Source: UBA6544 sp049601975 (GTDB lineage Bacteria > Pseudomonadota > Alphaproteobacteria > UBA8366). Taken from it: a DNA stretch of 64,000 nucleotides. The DNA is taken from contig JBMYRC010000008.1 of assembly GCA_049601975.1 (NCBI GenBank), positions 1-64,000 on the forward strand. Reading direction: 5' to 3'. Positions 1-8,774 of the stretch are shown here, one piece after another. The position numbers and the translations under genes are program-made. The notes under the pieces were generated by a model. The model did no database searches, had not been told where the DNA came from, and saw only the letters and a list, made by a program, of their open reading frames with translations. Numbering within the stretch: position 1 is the stretch's first letter; the number at the start of each line of letters is the position of its first letter.

Positions 1-1
1 G

Positions 2-262
2 ACCCGGATCGCCGGCACGATCGGCGTCATCGGCACATTGTCCCAAGGTAGCGTCAACCCGATGAGTTTTATGCGAAAAGGATTACGTGTCCAAGGGATC
101 TATGTTGGCCACCGCAATATGTTCGAGGACATGAACCGCGCTATAGCCCAGCATGAATTGCGGCCCGTAATCGACCGGACTTTTGCAATGGAGGATGCAA
201 GAGACGCGTTCCATTACATGGCAACGGGCCGTCATTTCGGAAAAATCGTCATCGAGCTTTAA
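2..262 (+). CDS. Zinc-type alcohol dehydrogenase / quinone reductase-like protein, 3' end only
   Basis: The reading frame is open from the window edge, so only the last 86 residues are seen. They include a Rossmann strand (GTIGVIGTL) followed by a VIDRTFAMEDARDAF segment and an ending with GKIVIEL. That ending is typical of the C-terminus of medium-chain dehydrogenases (zinc alcohol dehydrogenase, quinone oxidoreductase). These enzymes move hydride between NAD(P)H and an alcohol, aldehyde or quinone. Zinc ligands and the catalytic domain lie outside the window, so zinc dependence and substrate cannot be judged. The gene ends about 70 bases before queC, on the same strand. Confidence 0.85.
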   Translation, partial: TRIAGTIGVIGTLSQGSVNPMSFMRKGLRVQGIYVGHRNMFEDMNRAIAQHELRPVIDRTFAMEDARDAFHYMATGRHFGKIVIEL

Positions 263-331
263 TACTGAATGGGTAGTTGCCGACGCGGTGTGTCGTGACT
301 ATTTTGCGCGCCTCACTTCTTGGGACGGACA

Positions 332-1072
332 ATGACGGATACACGCCTCGGACTGGTTTTGCTCTCCGGCGGACTTGATTCAACCACTGCAGCCGCTTGG
401 GCTCTCGATAAGGGTATGAAGGTTTCGGCCGTGAGCTTCGACTACGGTCAAACCCATCGTCAGGAACTGGGTGCCGCGACGGCCGTCGCCGCGCGCCTGG
501 GGCTGTCGCACAGCATTGTCGATGTATCGTTCTATCGTGATTTAGCCGCGCATTCGTCGCTGACACAACCACAAACTCTGTCGATGCCAAGCGACCGTAG
601 CGCCGCCGAAATGGCCGACGGCATTCCCTCAACCTACGTGCCGCTACGTAATACTTTTTTCCTGACGATGGCCGCCGCTTGGTTAGAAAGTAAGGCTTTG
701 GCGGAAATAGAAATTAACGGTGTCGACGCATCCAGTTTGGAAGCGACCTTGGTCATCGCGGCTAATGCCATCGACTACAGCGGCTATCCTGATTGCCGAC
801 CGGAATTCTACACAGCGATTACGGAAAGCCTGCGCCTCGGCAGCAAACTCGGTACGCAGTACGGCGTCCCGTTCACGATCGCCACGCCCCTTATCGACAA
901 ATCAAAAGCCGATATCGTTCGACTCGCAGGCAAATTGAATGCACCGATCGACGAGACGTGGAGTTGCTATGCCGCGGGCGAAATACCATGCGGTCATTGC
1001 GATTCATGCCTCCTTCGCGCTAGGGGTTTTGCGGAAGCTGGCGTTGACGACCCAACGCTTACCAGCACATAG
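332..1072 (+). CDS. queC: 7-cyano-7-deazaguanine synthase QueC
   Basis: QueC converts 7-carboxy-7-deazaguanine to preQ0 with ATP and ammonia, a cytoplasmic step of queuosine tRNA modification. The protein (246 residues) has the PP-loop SGGLDS at residues 12-17, which binds ATP. Near the C-terminus are four cysteines (about 212, 220, 223 and 226, in IPCGHCDSC) that bind zinc. Length fits the family. The ATG at 332 is chosen over an in-frame TTG twelve bases upstream because it starts at the normal N-terminus and has GGGACGG just before it. No other queuosine gene (queD, queE, queF) is seen nearby, so the gene stands alone here. Confidence 0.95.
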   Translation: MTDTRLGLVLLSGGLDSTTAAAWALDKGMKVSAVSFDYGQTHRQELGAATAVAARLGLSHSIVDVSFYRDLAAHSSLTQPQTLSMPSDRSAAEMADGIPSTYVPLRNTFFLTMAAAWLESKALAEIEINGVDASSLEATLVIAANAIDYSGYPDCRPEFYTAITESLRLGSKLGTQYGVPFTIATPLIDKSKADIVRLAGKLNAPIDETWSCYAAGEIPCGHCDSCLLRARGFAEAGVDDPTLTST

Positions 1073-1190
1073 GGATATTAAGGTTTTAGCGTAATATAGT
1101 CGCACCCTGAATTTCGCCTTGCGGGCTCCCCCCCCCTTCGCCAATAAGAGTAAGGGAGTTCCGGACTTACAAATTACCGATGAGGAAGCC

Positions 1191-1565
1191 ATGAAGAAGC
1201 TAAGTATCGTCGCCGCCACATTTATCGCACTCGCGCTGGCCTCCGGCACCGCCGGTGCCGCGGATGCCAAAAAAGGCAAGAAGGTCTTCAACAAATGTAA
1301 GGCCTGCCATACGATGAAAGCTGGAAAGAACAAGATCGGCCCTTCGCTCCACGGCATTATGGGTCGGAAAGCTGCAAGTGTTCCGAAATTCAAGTATTCG
1401 AAGGCGATGAAAGCCTCGAACCTGACTTGGGATGATGAAACGCTTCGGAAATTCCTTAAAAAACCGAAAAAACTCGTCAAAGGCACACGCATGGCCTTCG
1501 CCGGGATCAAGAAGAAAAAGCAGATGGACAATTTGATGGCTTATATCAAAGAGGCATCAAAATAA
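1191..1565 (+). CDS. Small periplasmic class I cytochrome c
   Basis: A 124-residue soluble electron carrier. Residues 1-23 form a signal peptide (MKK, hydrophobic core, AGAA cleavage zone), so it is exported and receives haem in the periplasm. The haem-attachment motif CKACH is at 36-40, with His40 as proximal ligand. Met101 in the GTRMAF segment is the expected distal ligand. The mature protein is very lysine-rich, as in cytochromes c2/c-550 that dock on acidic partners. The start is the ATG after GAGGAAGCC; a longer frame from 1119 would bury the signal peptide. The downstream transferase gene starts only 17 bases later and may be co-transcribed. Confidence 0.93.
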   Translation: MKKLSIVAATFIALALASGTAGAADAKKGKKVFNKCKACHTMKAGKNKIGPSLHGIMGRKAASVPKFKYSKAMKASNLTWDDETLRKFLKKPKKLVKGTRMAFAGIKKKKQMDNLMAYIKEASK

Positions 1566-1582
1566 TCTAAGGAAACACGGCG

Positions 1583-3163
1583 ATGGCGAATATCGGGCCC
1601 GATCGGTCACAAAACTGGACGCTCCGCAAACCTTCGGCTTCTGGTCAAAAGGGCACGGTGGCCAGTCAAAACGCCATCGCCGCTGAAGTCGGCGCGGCCG
1701 TACTGCGTGATGGCGGGAATGCCATTGACGCGGCGATAGCCACATCGTTCGCAATCTCGGTCGTCGAGCCGTGGATGAGCGGTCTCGGCGGCGGCGGCTA
1801 CATGCTCGTCTATCTCGCCAAGGAAAAGCGCGTTCGCGTCATCGATTTCGGCATGATCGCGCCGAAACATCTCGACCCGGCCGACTATCCTCTAGTCCAG
1901 GGTGACGGTGCTGGTGATCTGTTCCAATGGCCTGCCGTGCTCGACGACCGCAATGTCTATGGCTACCACTCCATTGCGGTGCCGACACAAGTCGCCGGAA
2001 TTGCCCTGGCGCACCAGCGCTTCGCCACCAAATCCTGGGCCGATTTGATCGCACCGGCGGTTGATTTGGCTGCAGGCGGTTTACCACTCAATTGGTTCAC
2101 GACCCTGCGGATCAGTGGCGCCGCCCAAGAGCTTCGCGAATTTCCAACCTCGAGCGATGTCTACCTGAGTGACGGATTGCCGCCAGTTGCGACGCAGGGG
2201 AAACCGCCGCCACGACGTTCCATGGGTAACCTTTCCGCGACACTCCGGCGGCTGGCCGAAGCTGGCCCGCGCGATTTCTACGAAGGTGCAATCGCCGAGC
2301 AGCTGCTTGGGGACGCCTCCGCGGGCGGCAGTAAAATGGATGCAAACGACCTCGCTTCCTTCGAAGCGGTCGAGCGCGATCCAATCGAAATGGATTATCG
2401 AGGTGCCACGGTATTCGCGGCACCGGGCCTCACCGCTGGCCCCACCATGTTCGACACGCTTGCCCGGATCGACGGTAAAATCACGGCAAATGACGGATCA
2501 CCCACGGCAGAGTCTTTCGGCGAATACGCCGCCGCATTGAATGCCGCCTATGAGACGCGTCTCGCGACCATGGGCGACGCCGACGACAGCCGCGACCCAG
2601 CCTGTACCACGCACCTCACCACCATCGACGGCGAGGGCAATATGGTGACGCTGACGCAGACCTTGTTAAGTGCATTTGGTAGTAAGGTTGTGTTCCCGGA
2701 GACCGGCATCTTAATGAACAACGGCATCATGTGGTTCGACACCCGCCCAGGTGGCCCGAACTCGCTCGGCGGCGGTAAACGCCCGCTCTGCAATATGTGC
2801 CCGGCTATTGTCAGCCGAGACGATGGATTTAATTTCGCCATCGGCGCTTCGGGTGGCCGGCGGATTATGCCGGCGGTGATGCAGAATCTCTCCTTGATGG
2901 TCGATTGCGATTTAAGCCTAACGGACGCCATTCACCATCCTCGCATCGATGTGAGTGGCGGAGATATCGCAAATGTCGATATCCGCTTGTCACAGGATGT
3001 CGTTGACGCGGTCGAGGCGGTACTCCCCGTCGTACCTGTCGAAGACTCGGTCTTTCCTAGTAACTTCGCCTGTCCCAATGGCGTTGCAGACGATACCGAC
3101 GCTGGCACGAAAGTCGCGCAGTCCTATCCGATGTTTCCGATGTCGGGCTCAGTCGGCGCTTAA
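1583..3163 (+). CDS. Gamma-glutamyltransferase-family protein, no signal peptide
   Basis: A member (526 residues) of the N-terminal-nucleophile gamma-glutamyltranspeptidase family, whose proenzymes cleave themselves before a threonine and then act on gamma-glutamyl or related amide bonds. The N-terminal GGNAIDAAIA motif is present. The cleavage and nucleophile region CTTHLTTID puts the likely catalytic threonine at residue 342. A GGGKRPL loop and a GASGGRRI loop follow. No export signal is seen, unlike the second family member at the right edge of the window, so this one is probably cytoplasmic. Family members without export signals include cephalosporin acylase-like and uncharacterised amidases, so the substrate is open. 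It overlaps the next, convergent gene by four bases. Confidence 0.88.
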   Translation: MANIGPDRSQNWTLRKPSASGQKGTVASQNAIAAEVGAAVLRDGGNAIDAAIATSFAISVVEPWMSGLGGGGYMLVYLAKEKRVRVIDFGMIAPKHLDPADYPLVQGDGAGDLFQWPAVLDDRNVYGYHSIAVPTQVAGIALAHQRFATKSWADLIAPAVDLAAGGLPLNWFTTLRISGAAQELREFPTSSDVYLSDGLPPVATQGKPPPRRSMGNLSATLRRLAEAGPRDFYEGAIAEQLLGDASAGGSKMDANDLASFEAVERDPIEMDYRGATVFAAPGLTAGPTMFDTLARIDGKITANDGSPTAESFGEYAAALNAAYETRLATMGDADDSRDPACTTHLTTIDGEGNMVTLTQTLLSAFGSKVVFPETGILMNNGIMWFDTRPGGPNSLGGGKRPLCNMCPAIVSRDDGFNFAIGASGGRRIMPAVMQNLSLMVDCDLSLTDAIHHPRIDVSGGDIANVDIRLSQDVVDAVEAVLPVVPVEDSVFPSNFACPNGVADDTDAGTKVAQSYPMFPMSGSVGA

Positions 3164-5007
3164 CTTCCGCGCGGTATTACCGGTAATTCGATAGCGGACG
3201 CTCGTGCCGCATCGCGGAAGAACGTCAGCTCTGGCGGCCGCCCGCCAGGAATACGTGAGAAATGATCCCGGTCCGCCGCCGACACAGCAATCCGTATGGA
3301 ATGTCCCTTCCGGAATAGCCAAGACGTCGGGATCAGATCAAAGCAGAGTTCGGTAGCCTCGCCCGGCGTCAAAAGTTCCGCATCTGACCGACTGAGACTG
3401 CGATACGGCCCCACACTCTTGAGATTCCACGGCGCTTCCGACGTGCGCCGATGTAAGGCGCGCAAGACACCTTCCGTCACATAACGGCACAGACCGTCGG
3501 GTGCCACATCTTCCAAATATACGCAGAACGCACCGTCCTTTTCGCTCGACGCAACATACAACGTTATAATCGGGTGCCCCGTCACTTCCGTATCTCCGGA
3601 TAACGGCGCCGTCGTATAGGTGAGCATTCCCGCGTCCCGGCCATGCCAATCGGCATAATACGCCTCAACTCCGATGGCGGCTGCCCGTTCGTAGCGGGTT
3701 TGCGTTCCGGTTCCGATGGCAAAATCCGCGCGGTATGTATCGCTGGCCGATGCCGTGTCCGGGATTTGCCGAGATAATGTGCCTCCGTCGGCAAAATAAT
3801 AGCGATGCGGTTCAGCCTCGGGCGGAGGCCAGCTAGCGGCGGCCTTCCATTGCTCTTCGACCATGGTGAAATAATGCACCGGTGCTTCCTCGCCGAACCC
3901 GACCTCTTCCCCTTTCAGGTACTGGTCGAAAAATCGGAGATAAGCCCCCATCTTTTCGAACTCGGGTAATTCCGCCGCGCGAAACGGGCTGACATTGGTA
4001 CGCGCCCCATGATCCCATGGCCCTAACAGCAGATGCTTGCGCTCGACCGGCAAAGACATGAACCGCCGCGTTGCCGCATTCGCGAAGTACACCGCATCCA
4101 TCCAACCGGAGACGCTGTAATATGCCACATCCGGATTGAGCGCGTCGGCATAGTAGGCAGGGCCAATCATTGGTGCGGTATAGTCCGGATCATAGGACAG
4201 GCCGTCGTCGCGATAGGTGAATTCTCGAATGAACTGCGTCATGTCAACATTAGCCGTGTGTTCCGCCGACGCCTGTGCCAGCAATACACCGTCCGGATCC
4301 TCATCCACCGGTGCCGGACCCGCATAGGCCGGATCCGCAAAATAAGAATAATTCTTAAGCTTTTCCGGATCGGCAAGATCCAGCGCTTCCATCAAAGCGT
4401 TGTACTCGGGCCCGAGAAAGGAGACATGCAAACCGTTCGGATTGTAGTGGTCCGCAAAAGTATCCCAGACCGCAAAGGTCGGGATGACGGCTTTCACCGC
4501 GGGATGCCCCGTCGTCGCTAGGAAATCGGCCGCCGCACCAACATAGGAAATACCCGTCGACCCGATGGACCTATTCGACCAGGGTTGCACCACAATCCAA
4601 TCCGCAATCTCCGCATAGTCCAAACGTTCCTTCGGGGATCGGAAACCATCACGGGTTCCAAATGAGGCACCCGAGCCTCGCACGTCGACAACTACGACCG
4701 CATAGCCATGCTGAGTAAAGAAATCGCGAATATAGCCGGCGTTGGGGCTTTCTTCGGTTTCCACCGTCGCCTGCGATGTCAACTCGAAGCGTCGGTAATA
4801 CGGCGTGAATACAGCGATCGTCGGTAAAGGTGTCTCCCAACCTGCCTCTGCCGGCACAAAGATGTCGGTCGCGATCCGTACGCCATCGCGCATGGTGAGA
4901 TAACAAGATCGACGCAAACGCTCGGCGCCATAGGAAGCTTTCCGGCTCGCGAGGTAATCGTATGGCGTCGTCGACCATGCGCCTGAATTGCGCGAACTAT
5001 CGGTCAT
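3160..5007 (-). CDS. CocE/NonD-family serine hydrolase (peptidase S15)
   Basis: A 615-residue hydrolase related to cocaine esterase and X-Pro dipeptidyl-peptidase. The nucleophile elbow GISYVG holds Ser155. The segments GWMDAVYF and GPWDHG carry the usual Asp and His of the triad. The C-terminal third has the jelly-roll features of this family (PLSGDTEVTGHP, then LCFDLIPTSWLFRKGHSIR). There is no clear signal peptide. Its ATG overlaps the stop codon of the upstream TAXI receptor gene (ATGA), so the two are likely translated together. The family hydrolyses esters, amides and acyl-amino acid bonds; the true substrate is unknown, but it may process what the receptor captures (inference). Confidence 0.9.
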   Translation of the reverse strand: MTDSSRNSGAWSTTPYDYLASRKASYGAERLRRSCYLTMRDGVRIATDIFVPAEAGWETPLPTIAVFTPYYRRFELTSQATVETEESPNAGYIRDFFTQHGYAVVVVDVRGSGASFGTRDGFRSPKERLDYAEIADWIVVQPWSNRSIGSTGISYVGAAADFLATTGHPAVKAVIPTFAVWDTFADHYNPNGLHVSFLGPEYNALMEALDLADPEKLKNYSYFADPAYAGPAPVDEDPDGVLLAQASAEHTANVDMTQFIREFTYRDDGLSYDPDYTAPMIGPAYYADALNPDVAYYSVSGWMDAVYFANAATRRFMSLPVERKHLLLGPWDHGARTNVSPFRAAELPEFEKMGAYLRFFDQYLKGEEVGFGEEAPVHYFTMVEEQWKAAASWPPPEAEPHRYYFADGGTLSRQIPDTASASDTYRADFAIGTGTQTRYERAAAIGVEAYYADWHGRDAGMLTYTTAPLSGDTEVTGHPIITLYVASSEKDGAFCVYLEDVAPDGLCRYVTEGVLRALHRRTSEAPWNLKSVGPYRSLSRSDAELLTPGEATELCFDLIPTSWLFRKGHSIRIAVSAADRDHFSRIPGGRPPELTFFRDAARASAIELPVIPRGS

Positions 5008-6020
5008 TCAGCTAAATCGACTTCGCGGTAAAACCGCCGGGCACCTGGGTGCAGAGGTATACTGACACCCTGTAGCGCCGTCGACATCTGGATTAATTTT
5101 CCTTTCGAATGCCCCTCATCGAGGAGTTTCTGCGACTTCTCATTCCAGATTGCCTTGGTGATCTGATAGATCAATTCCTCGTCGGCAGCCTCCGGGACAA
5201 TCCAAAGTGCGTTGACGCTGATCGTGGGAATCGGCTCGGCATTTCCATAGACATCCGAAGGGATAGTGTCCCGGCTAAAGAATTTATACTTCGCGAGAAG
5301 CTGCTCGATCGGCTTTCCGGTAAGCGACAGAATTTGCGCGTCGGATTTCCCGAGTGCTAGCTGCACGGACGCCATCGGATATCCAGCGACTGCGATAAAG
5401 GCATCCAGCTTCCCCGCAGCGAGTCTGAGGGCCGCGGATTTACTATTGAGATATTGCGCTTTCAAATCGCGCCTTTCGCGCAATCCAAACGCTTCCAAGA
5501 TCAACCGCGCATCCACCAGCGCACCCGACCCTTTTTCATCCAACGATACCCGCCGCCCCTTTAGGTCCCGCATCGATTTCACGCCTGTCTTCGTGCGGAC
5601 CACGACGTGGACACTTTCAGGATAGAGATTGGCAATGGCGCGGATTGTCTTGCGCGGCTTTTTCTTTCGATAGGTACCGGTTCCAGTATACGCCCAATAG
5701 GCAATATCGGACTGAACAAAGCCTGAATCCAACCGACCCGTGGCCACGGCGTCCACATTGGCGACCGAACCGCCCGAAGTTTGCGCGATGGCGACCAAGC
5801 CTTGCACACCGCAGCTCCCCCCCTCGTCGCAGGAGCGCGATCCGGGCGGGCTGCTGATGGCACTCGCGATGATTCCACCGATGGGATAATAGGTACCGCC
5901 GATCCCGCCGGTTCCGATGCGAAAAAACCGTGCATCCTGCGCCGTCGCCGCGACCGTCACAGCAAATAGGGTGACTATTGTCAGGGCGGTGCAACGAAGG
6001 ACGTTCGGCATGACGAACAC
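5004..6020 (-). CDS. TAXI-family TRAP transporter solute-binding protein
   Basis: A 338-residue periplasmic receptor. The N-terminus is a signal peptide (hydrophobic stretch ending AATAQ), followed by the TAXI hallmark FFRIGTGGIGGTYYPIGG. Later segments (SVANVDAVATGRLDSGFVQSD, split by a strand, and KGRRVSLDEKGSG) fit the family. TAXI proteins deliver small carboxylates or amino acids to a TRAP membrane permease. No permease gene lies in the window, so this receptor is an orphan here and must use a distant permease. It has a cysteine pair in the SCDEGGSCG insert near residue 62, possibly a disulphide. The start may be either of two ATGs nine bases apart. It is coupled to the downstream S15 hydrolase through an ATGA overlap. 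Confidence 0.92.
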   Translation of the reverse strand: MFVMPNVLRCTALTIVTLFAVTVAATAQDARFFRIGTGGIGGTYYPIGGIIASAISSPPGSRSCDEGGSCGVQGLVAIAQTSGGSVANVDAVATGRLDSGFVQSDIAYWAYTGTGTYRKKKPRKTIRAIANLYPESVHVVVRTKTGVKSMRDLKGRRVSLDEKGSGALVDARLILEAFGLRERRDLKAQYLNSKSAALRLAAGKLDAFIAVAGYPMASVQLALGKSDAQILSLTGKPIEQLLAKYKFFSRDTIPSDVYGNAEPIPTISVNALWIVPEAADEELIYQITKAIWNEKSQKLLDEGHSKGKLIQMSTALQGVSIPLHPGARRFYREVDLAE

Positions 6021-6084
6021 GGGTGCAACCTCGGTAAGGATCAGCTAAATCTCTTGTACCGCTAGCGACCTATAGGTGCAAACA

Positions 6085-6945
6085 ATGACCGCTTGGAAAC
6101 ACGATCATGTGACGCTTCCGAACCTGAAAATGCATTATGTGCGTGAAGGTGATGGCGCGCCGCTCCTCCTTCTCCATGGATGGCCGGAATTCTGGTATAC
6201 GTGGCGGAAGAACATACCGGTCCTCGCGGAGAGATTCGACGTCATCGCGCCAGATTTTCGCGGCTTCGGAGAAAGTGAAAATCCCGAGGCCGTTCCGGAT
6301 GTCGGCAACTATGCGGAAGATATCGTTCAGTTCATTGATGCGCTCGACCTCCCGAAAGTGGGTTTGGTCGGACACGATGTCGGCGCTTTTGTCATGCAAG
6401 ATATCGCCCGCCGAATTCCGGATCGTATCAACGGCCTATTTTTCTTCAACTGTCCACATCCCGGCATCGGAACACGCTGGCTCGATGGCGGTCACTACAA
6501 GGAGCTGTGGTACCAAGCCTTCCATCAATTAGATTGGTCCGCCAAACTCGTCGGCCAAAGCCGCGATACGTGCCGGGTCTACTTCCAACATTTCCTGAAT
6601 CACTGGGCACATGCGGACGGCCAATTCGATGAAGACCTTGAGGCCTGGGTAGATAACTTCATGACGCCCGGCAACTTGCAGGGAGGATTCAATTGGTACC
6701 GAGCTGTGGCCGATTACCGCCAAAAAATCATCGATGCGGGTGTGCCATCTCTCGCCCCTATTCAAATACCTACCTATGTTTTATGGGGTGAAAGCGACAC
6801 GGTCCTGAGGCCCGAATGGTCAGACGGAATCGAGGAGTATTTTCCCAATATCACTGTAGAGATCGCGAAGGACGCCGGGCATTTTGTGCATTACGAAAGC
6901 CCTTCACTTGCAAACAAGCGAATTTTGGCATTCTTCTCTGGATAA
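6085..6945 (+). CDS. Alpha/beta hydrolase of the epoxide hydrolase / dehalogenase type
   Basis: A 286-residue cytoplasmic hydrolase. The oxyanion motif HGWPE is near residue 32. The nucleophile motif GHDVGA carries an aspartate, not a serine. An Asp in WGESDTVL and His in AGHFVHYE complete the set. An aspartate nucleophile with HGWPE is typical of epoxide hydrolases and fluoroacetate/haloacid dehalogenases, which form a covalent ester intermediate. The sequence alone does not separate epoxide from halide substrates. The ATG at 6085 is preferred to a GTG nine bases upstream. The gene is followed 39 bases later by a HAD hydrolase on the same strand. Confidence 0.88.
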   Translation: MTAWKHDHVTLPNLKMHYVREGDGAPLLLLHGWPEFWYTWRKNIPVLAERFDVIAPDFRGFGESENPEAVPDVGNYAEDIVQFIDALDLPKVGLVGHDVGAFVMQDIARRIPDRINGLFFFNCPHPGIGTRWLDGGHYKELWYQAFHQLDWSAKLVGQSRDTCRVYFQHFLNHWAHADGQFDEDLEAWVDNFMTPGNLQGGFNWYRAVADYRQKIIDAGVPSLAPIQIPTYVLWGESDTVLRPEWSDGIEEYFPNITVEIAKDAGHFVHYESPSLANKRILAFFSG

Positions 6946-6984
6946 CGGATCAAGTCTTCCAACTGAGAACATTCGCGACATTTC

Positions 6985-7608
6985 ATGCAAGAAACTCCCC
7001 CACTAAACGCGTTCATTTTCGATCTCGGCAAAGTCATCGTCGACTGGAACCCGGGCTATCTTCTGCACGAGATCGCACCCGATGAAACACAGCTAAAGTT
7101 CCTCGTGGAAGAAGTCTTGGACTTGGAGTGGTTTCGCGCCGTCGATGCGGGTTACCCGCTCTCGAAGGCCATCGCGGAACGAAGTGAAATTTATCCCGAA
7201 TATGCCGACGCCATGCAACTCTATGTGGACCGGTGGCCAGAAACGATCCGCGGGTTCTTCGAAGGCACGCTTGAGATCGTACGAGAACTGCACGCTTCCG
7301 GTGTCCCGCTATTCGTCCTTTCGAATTGGGCCGGCGAGACCTGGGCGCGCGTAGAACAGGATTTTGCGTTCTTAGAATTCTTTGACGATGTCATTATCTC
7401 CGGCCATGTCGGCATGGCAAAGCCCGACGACGCCATCTTCAAGATGGCTCGCGATCGGTTCAACGTCGATCCCGCCGCGACATTGTTCATCGATGACGGT
7501 CTCAAAAATGTGGAAGCGGCAAAGGGTGTCGGTTTCCAGACCGTACTTTTCGAGACACCCGACAAGCTACGCCAAGATTTAATAGATCTTGGCGTCTTCG
7601 CGAGCTAA
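6985..7608 (+). CDS. HAD-superfamily hydrolase (YihX-like sugar phosphatase type)
   Basis: A 207-residue HAD family IA protein. Motif I is FDLGKVIVDWNP near the N-terminus: it keeps the first aspartate but has glycine where many phosphatases have the second. This DLGxVxxD form is seen in YihX (alpha-glucose-1-phosphatase) and its relatives. Motif II is LSNW, motif III the lysine of GMAKPD, and motif IV FIDDG. It probably removes phosphate from a small metabolite in the cytoplasm. A haloacid dehalogenase role is less likely given this motif I. The 3' end overlaps the convergent CoA-transferase gene by four bases. Confidence 0.85.
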   Translation: MQETPPLNAFIFDLGKVIVDWNPGYLLHEIAPDETQLKFLVEEVLDLEWFRAVDAGYPLSKAIAERSEIYPEYADAMQLYVDRWPETIRGFFEGTLEIVRELHASGVPLFVLSNWAGETWARVEQDFAFLEFFDDVIISGHVGMAKPDDAIFKMARDRFNVDPAATLFIDDGLKNVEAAKGVGFQTVLFETPDKLRQDLIDLGVFAS

Positions 7609-8762
7609 CTCTCGCCTAAAATCTCGTCGTTGTGCTCGCCAAGTTGCGGGGCCGGGCGTTGAATGCGTGGAGGTGTCTTCGACATTTTTACGGGAAACCC
7701 GGTCATTCGGATTATACCGCTGTTGCCGTGATCCACATCCAAGACCATCTCGGTAGCTCGTACTTGCGGATCGGCGAAAACTTCATCGAGTCCCATAACT
7801 CGACCACAGGGGCAGCCCGCGCCGTTGATCACTTCGATCCAGTGATCAACGCTTTCTTTCTCTGTCTCTCGGTCGATTACCTCCAACAGCTCAACCCGAT
7901 TGCGCATCCGGTCCGCGTTGGTCCGAAACCGGTCATCCTCCATCAAGTGACCAAGCCCTACCGCATCCAGGAAACGAATAGCGTAAGTCTCGTTCGACGG
8001 TGCAACCGCAATGGCACCGTTCTTCGCCTTGAACATGCCGTAAGGCGCCACAATGGCATGATTGTTTCCGCTCCGCGCCGGAGGTTTGCCAGTCGCGAAA
8101 TACTCCGCCGAGAGAAACGCCATCATCGAAATGAGGCTATTGTTGAGGCTGGATTCGATATACTGCCCCTCCCCTGTACGATAGCGGGCGGCAAGCGCCG
8201 TCACGACACCAAAGGCGCAATACAATCCTGCGATCAAATCCGCCATCGGAGGGGCAGCGCGCATCGGCTCCCCTTCAATCTCGCCAGTTAGACTCATGAA
8301 CCCGCTCATCGCCTGCGCGATGAAGTCGAAGGACGGTCGATCGACATAGGGTCCGGTAGAGCCGTAGCCGTTAACGCTGCCGACGATCAGCTTCGGGTTG
8401 AGTTGCTTTAATCGCGCTTCGTCAAAGCCCATCTTCGCCAATACGCCGGGGCGAAAATTCTCCACGAGTACGTCCGCACTCTCCAACAATGCCGAAAGTT
8501 TTGCCTTTCCCTCATCTGTGTAGAGATCGAGAGTGACAGATTTTTTGTTCCGATTGAACTGGGCGAAATACCAGCTCATGCCATCCTTGATCACGCCCTG
8601 CGTTCTGATGGCGTCACCCCCGCTCGGACTTTCGATCTTGATGACTTCGGCGCCCATATCGGCCAACAACATTGTACAGAATGGCCCGGCCAGAATGCGC
8701 GTGAGATCGATCACCCGAATGCCTGTCAGGGCACCCTCGGACACAGCGCTAGTTTCGCTCAT
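7605..8762 (-). CDS. Family III CoA-transferase (CaiB/BaiF type)
   Basis: A 385-residue enzyme that moves CoA between carboxylates. The N-terminus has the signature GIRVIDLTRILAGPFCTMLLAD followed by GAEVIKIE. The catalytic aspartate, which forms the acyl-anhydride intermediate, sits in PPMADLIAG. A GCPCGRVMGLDEVFADPQ segment near the C-terminus is also standard. It lies 12 bases downstream of an HMG-CoA lyase gene on the same strand. Known family III enzymes of the SUGCT group activate 3-hydroxy-3-methylglutarate or glutarate, so this pair could convert free HMG to acetyl-CoA and acetoacetate (inference). Other dicarboxylates remain possible. Confidence 0.93.
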   Translation of the reverse strand: MSETSAVSEGALTGIRVIDLTRILAGPFCTMLLADMGAEVIKIESPSGGDAIRTQGVIKDGMSWYFAQFNRNKKSVTLDLYTDEGKAKLSALLESADVLVENFRPGVLAKMGFDEARLKQLNPKLIVGSVNGYGSTGPYVDRPSFDFIAQAMSGFMSLTGEIEGEPMRAAPPMADLIAGLYCAFGVVTALAARYRTGEGQYIESSLNNSLISMMAFLSAEYFATGKPPARSGNNHAIVAPYGMFKAKNGAIAVAPSNETYAIRFLDAVGLGHLMEDDRFRTNADRMRNRVELLEVIDRETEKESVDHWIEVINGAGCPCGRVMGLDEVFADPQVRATEMVLDVDHGNSGIIRMTGFPVKMSKTPPRIQRPAPQLGEHNDEILGES

Positions 8763-8774
8763 GATTTAATCCGG

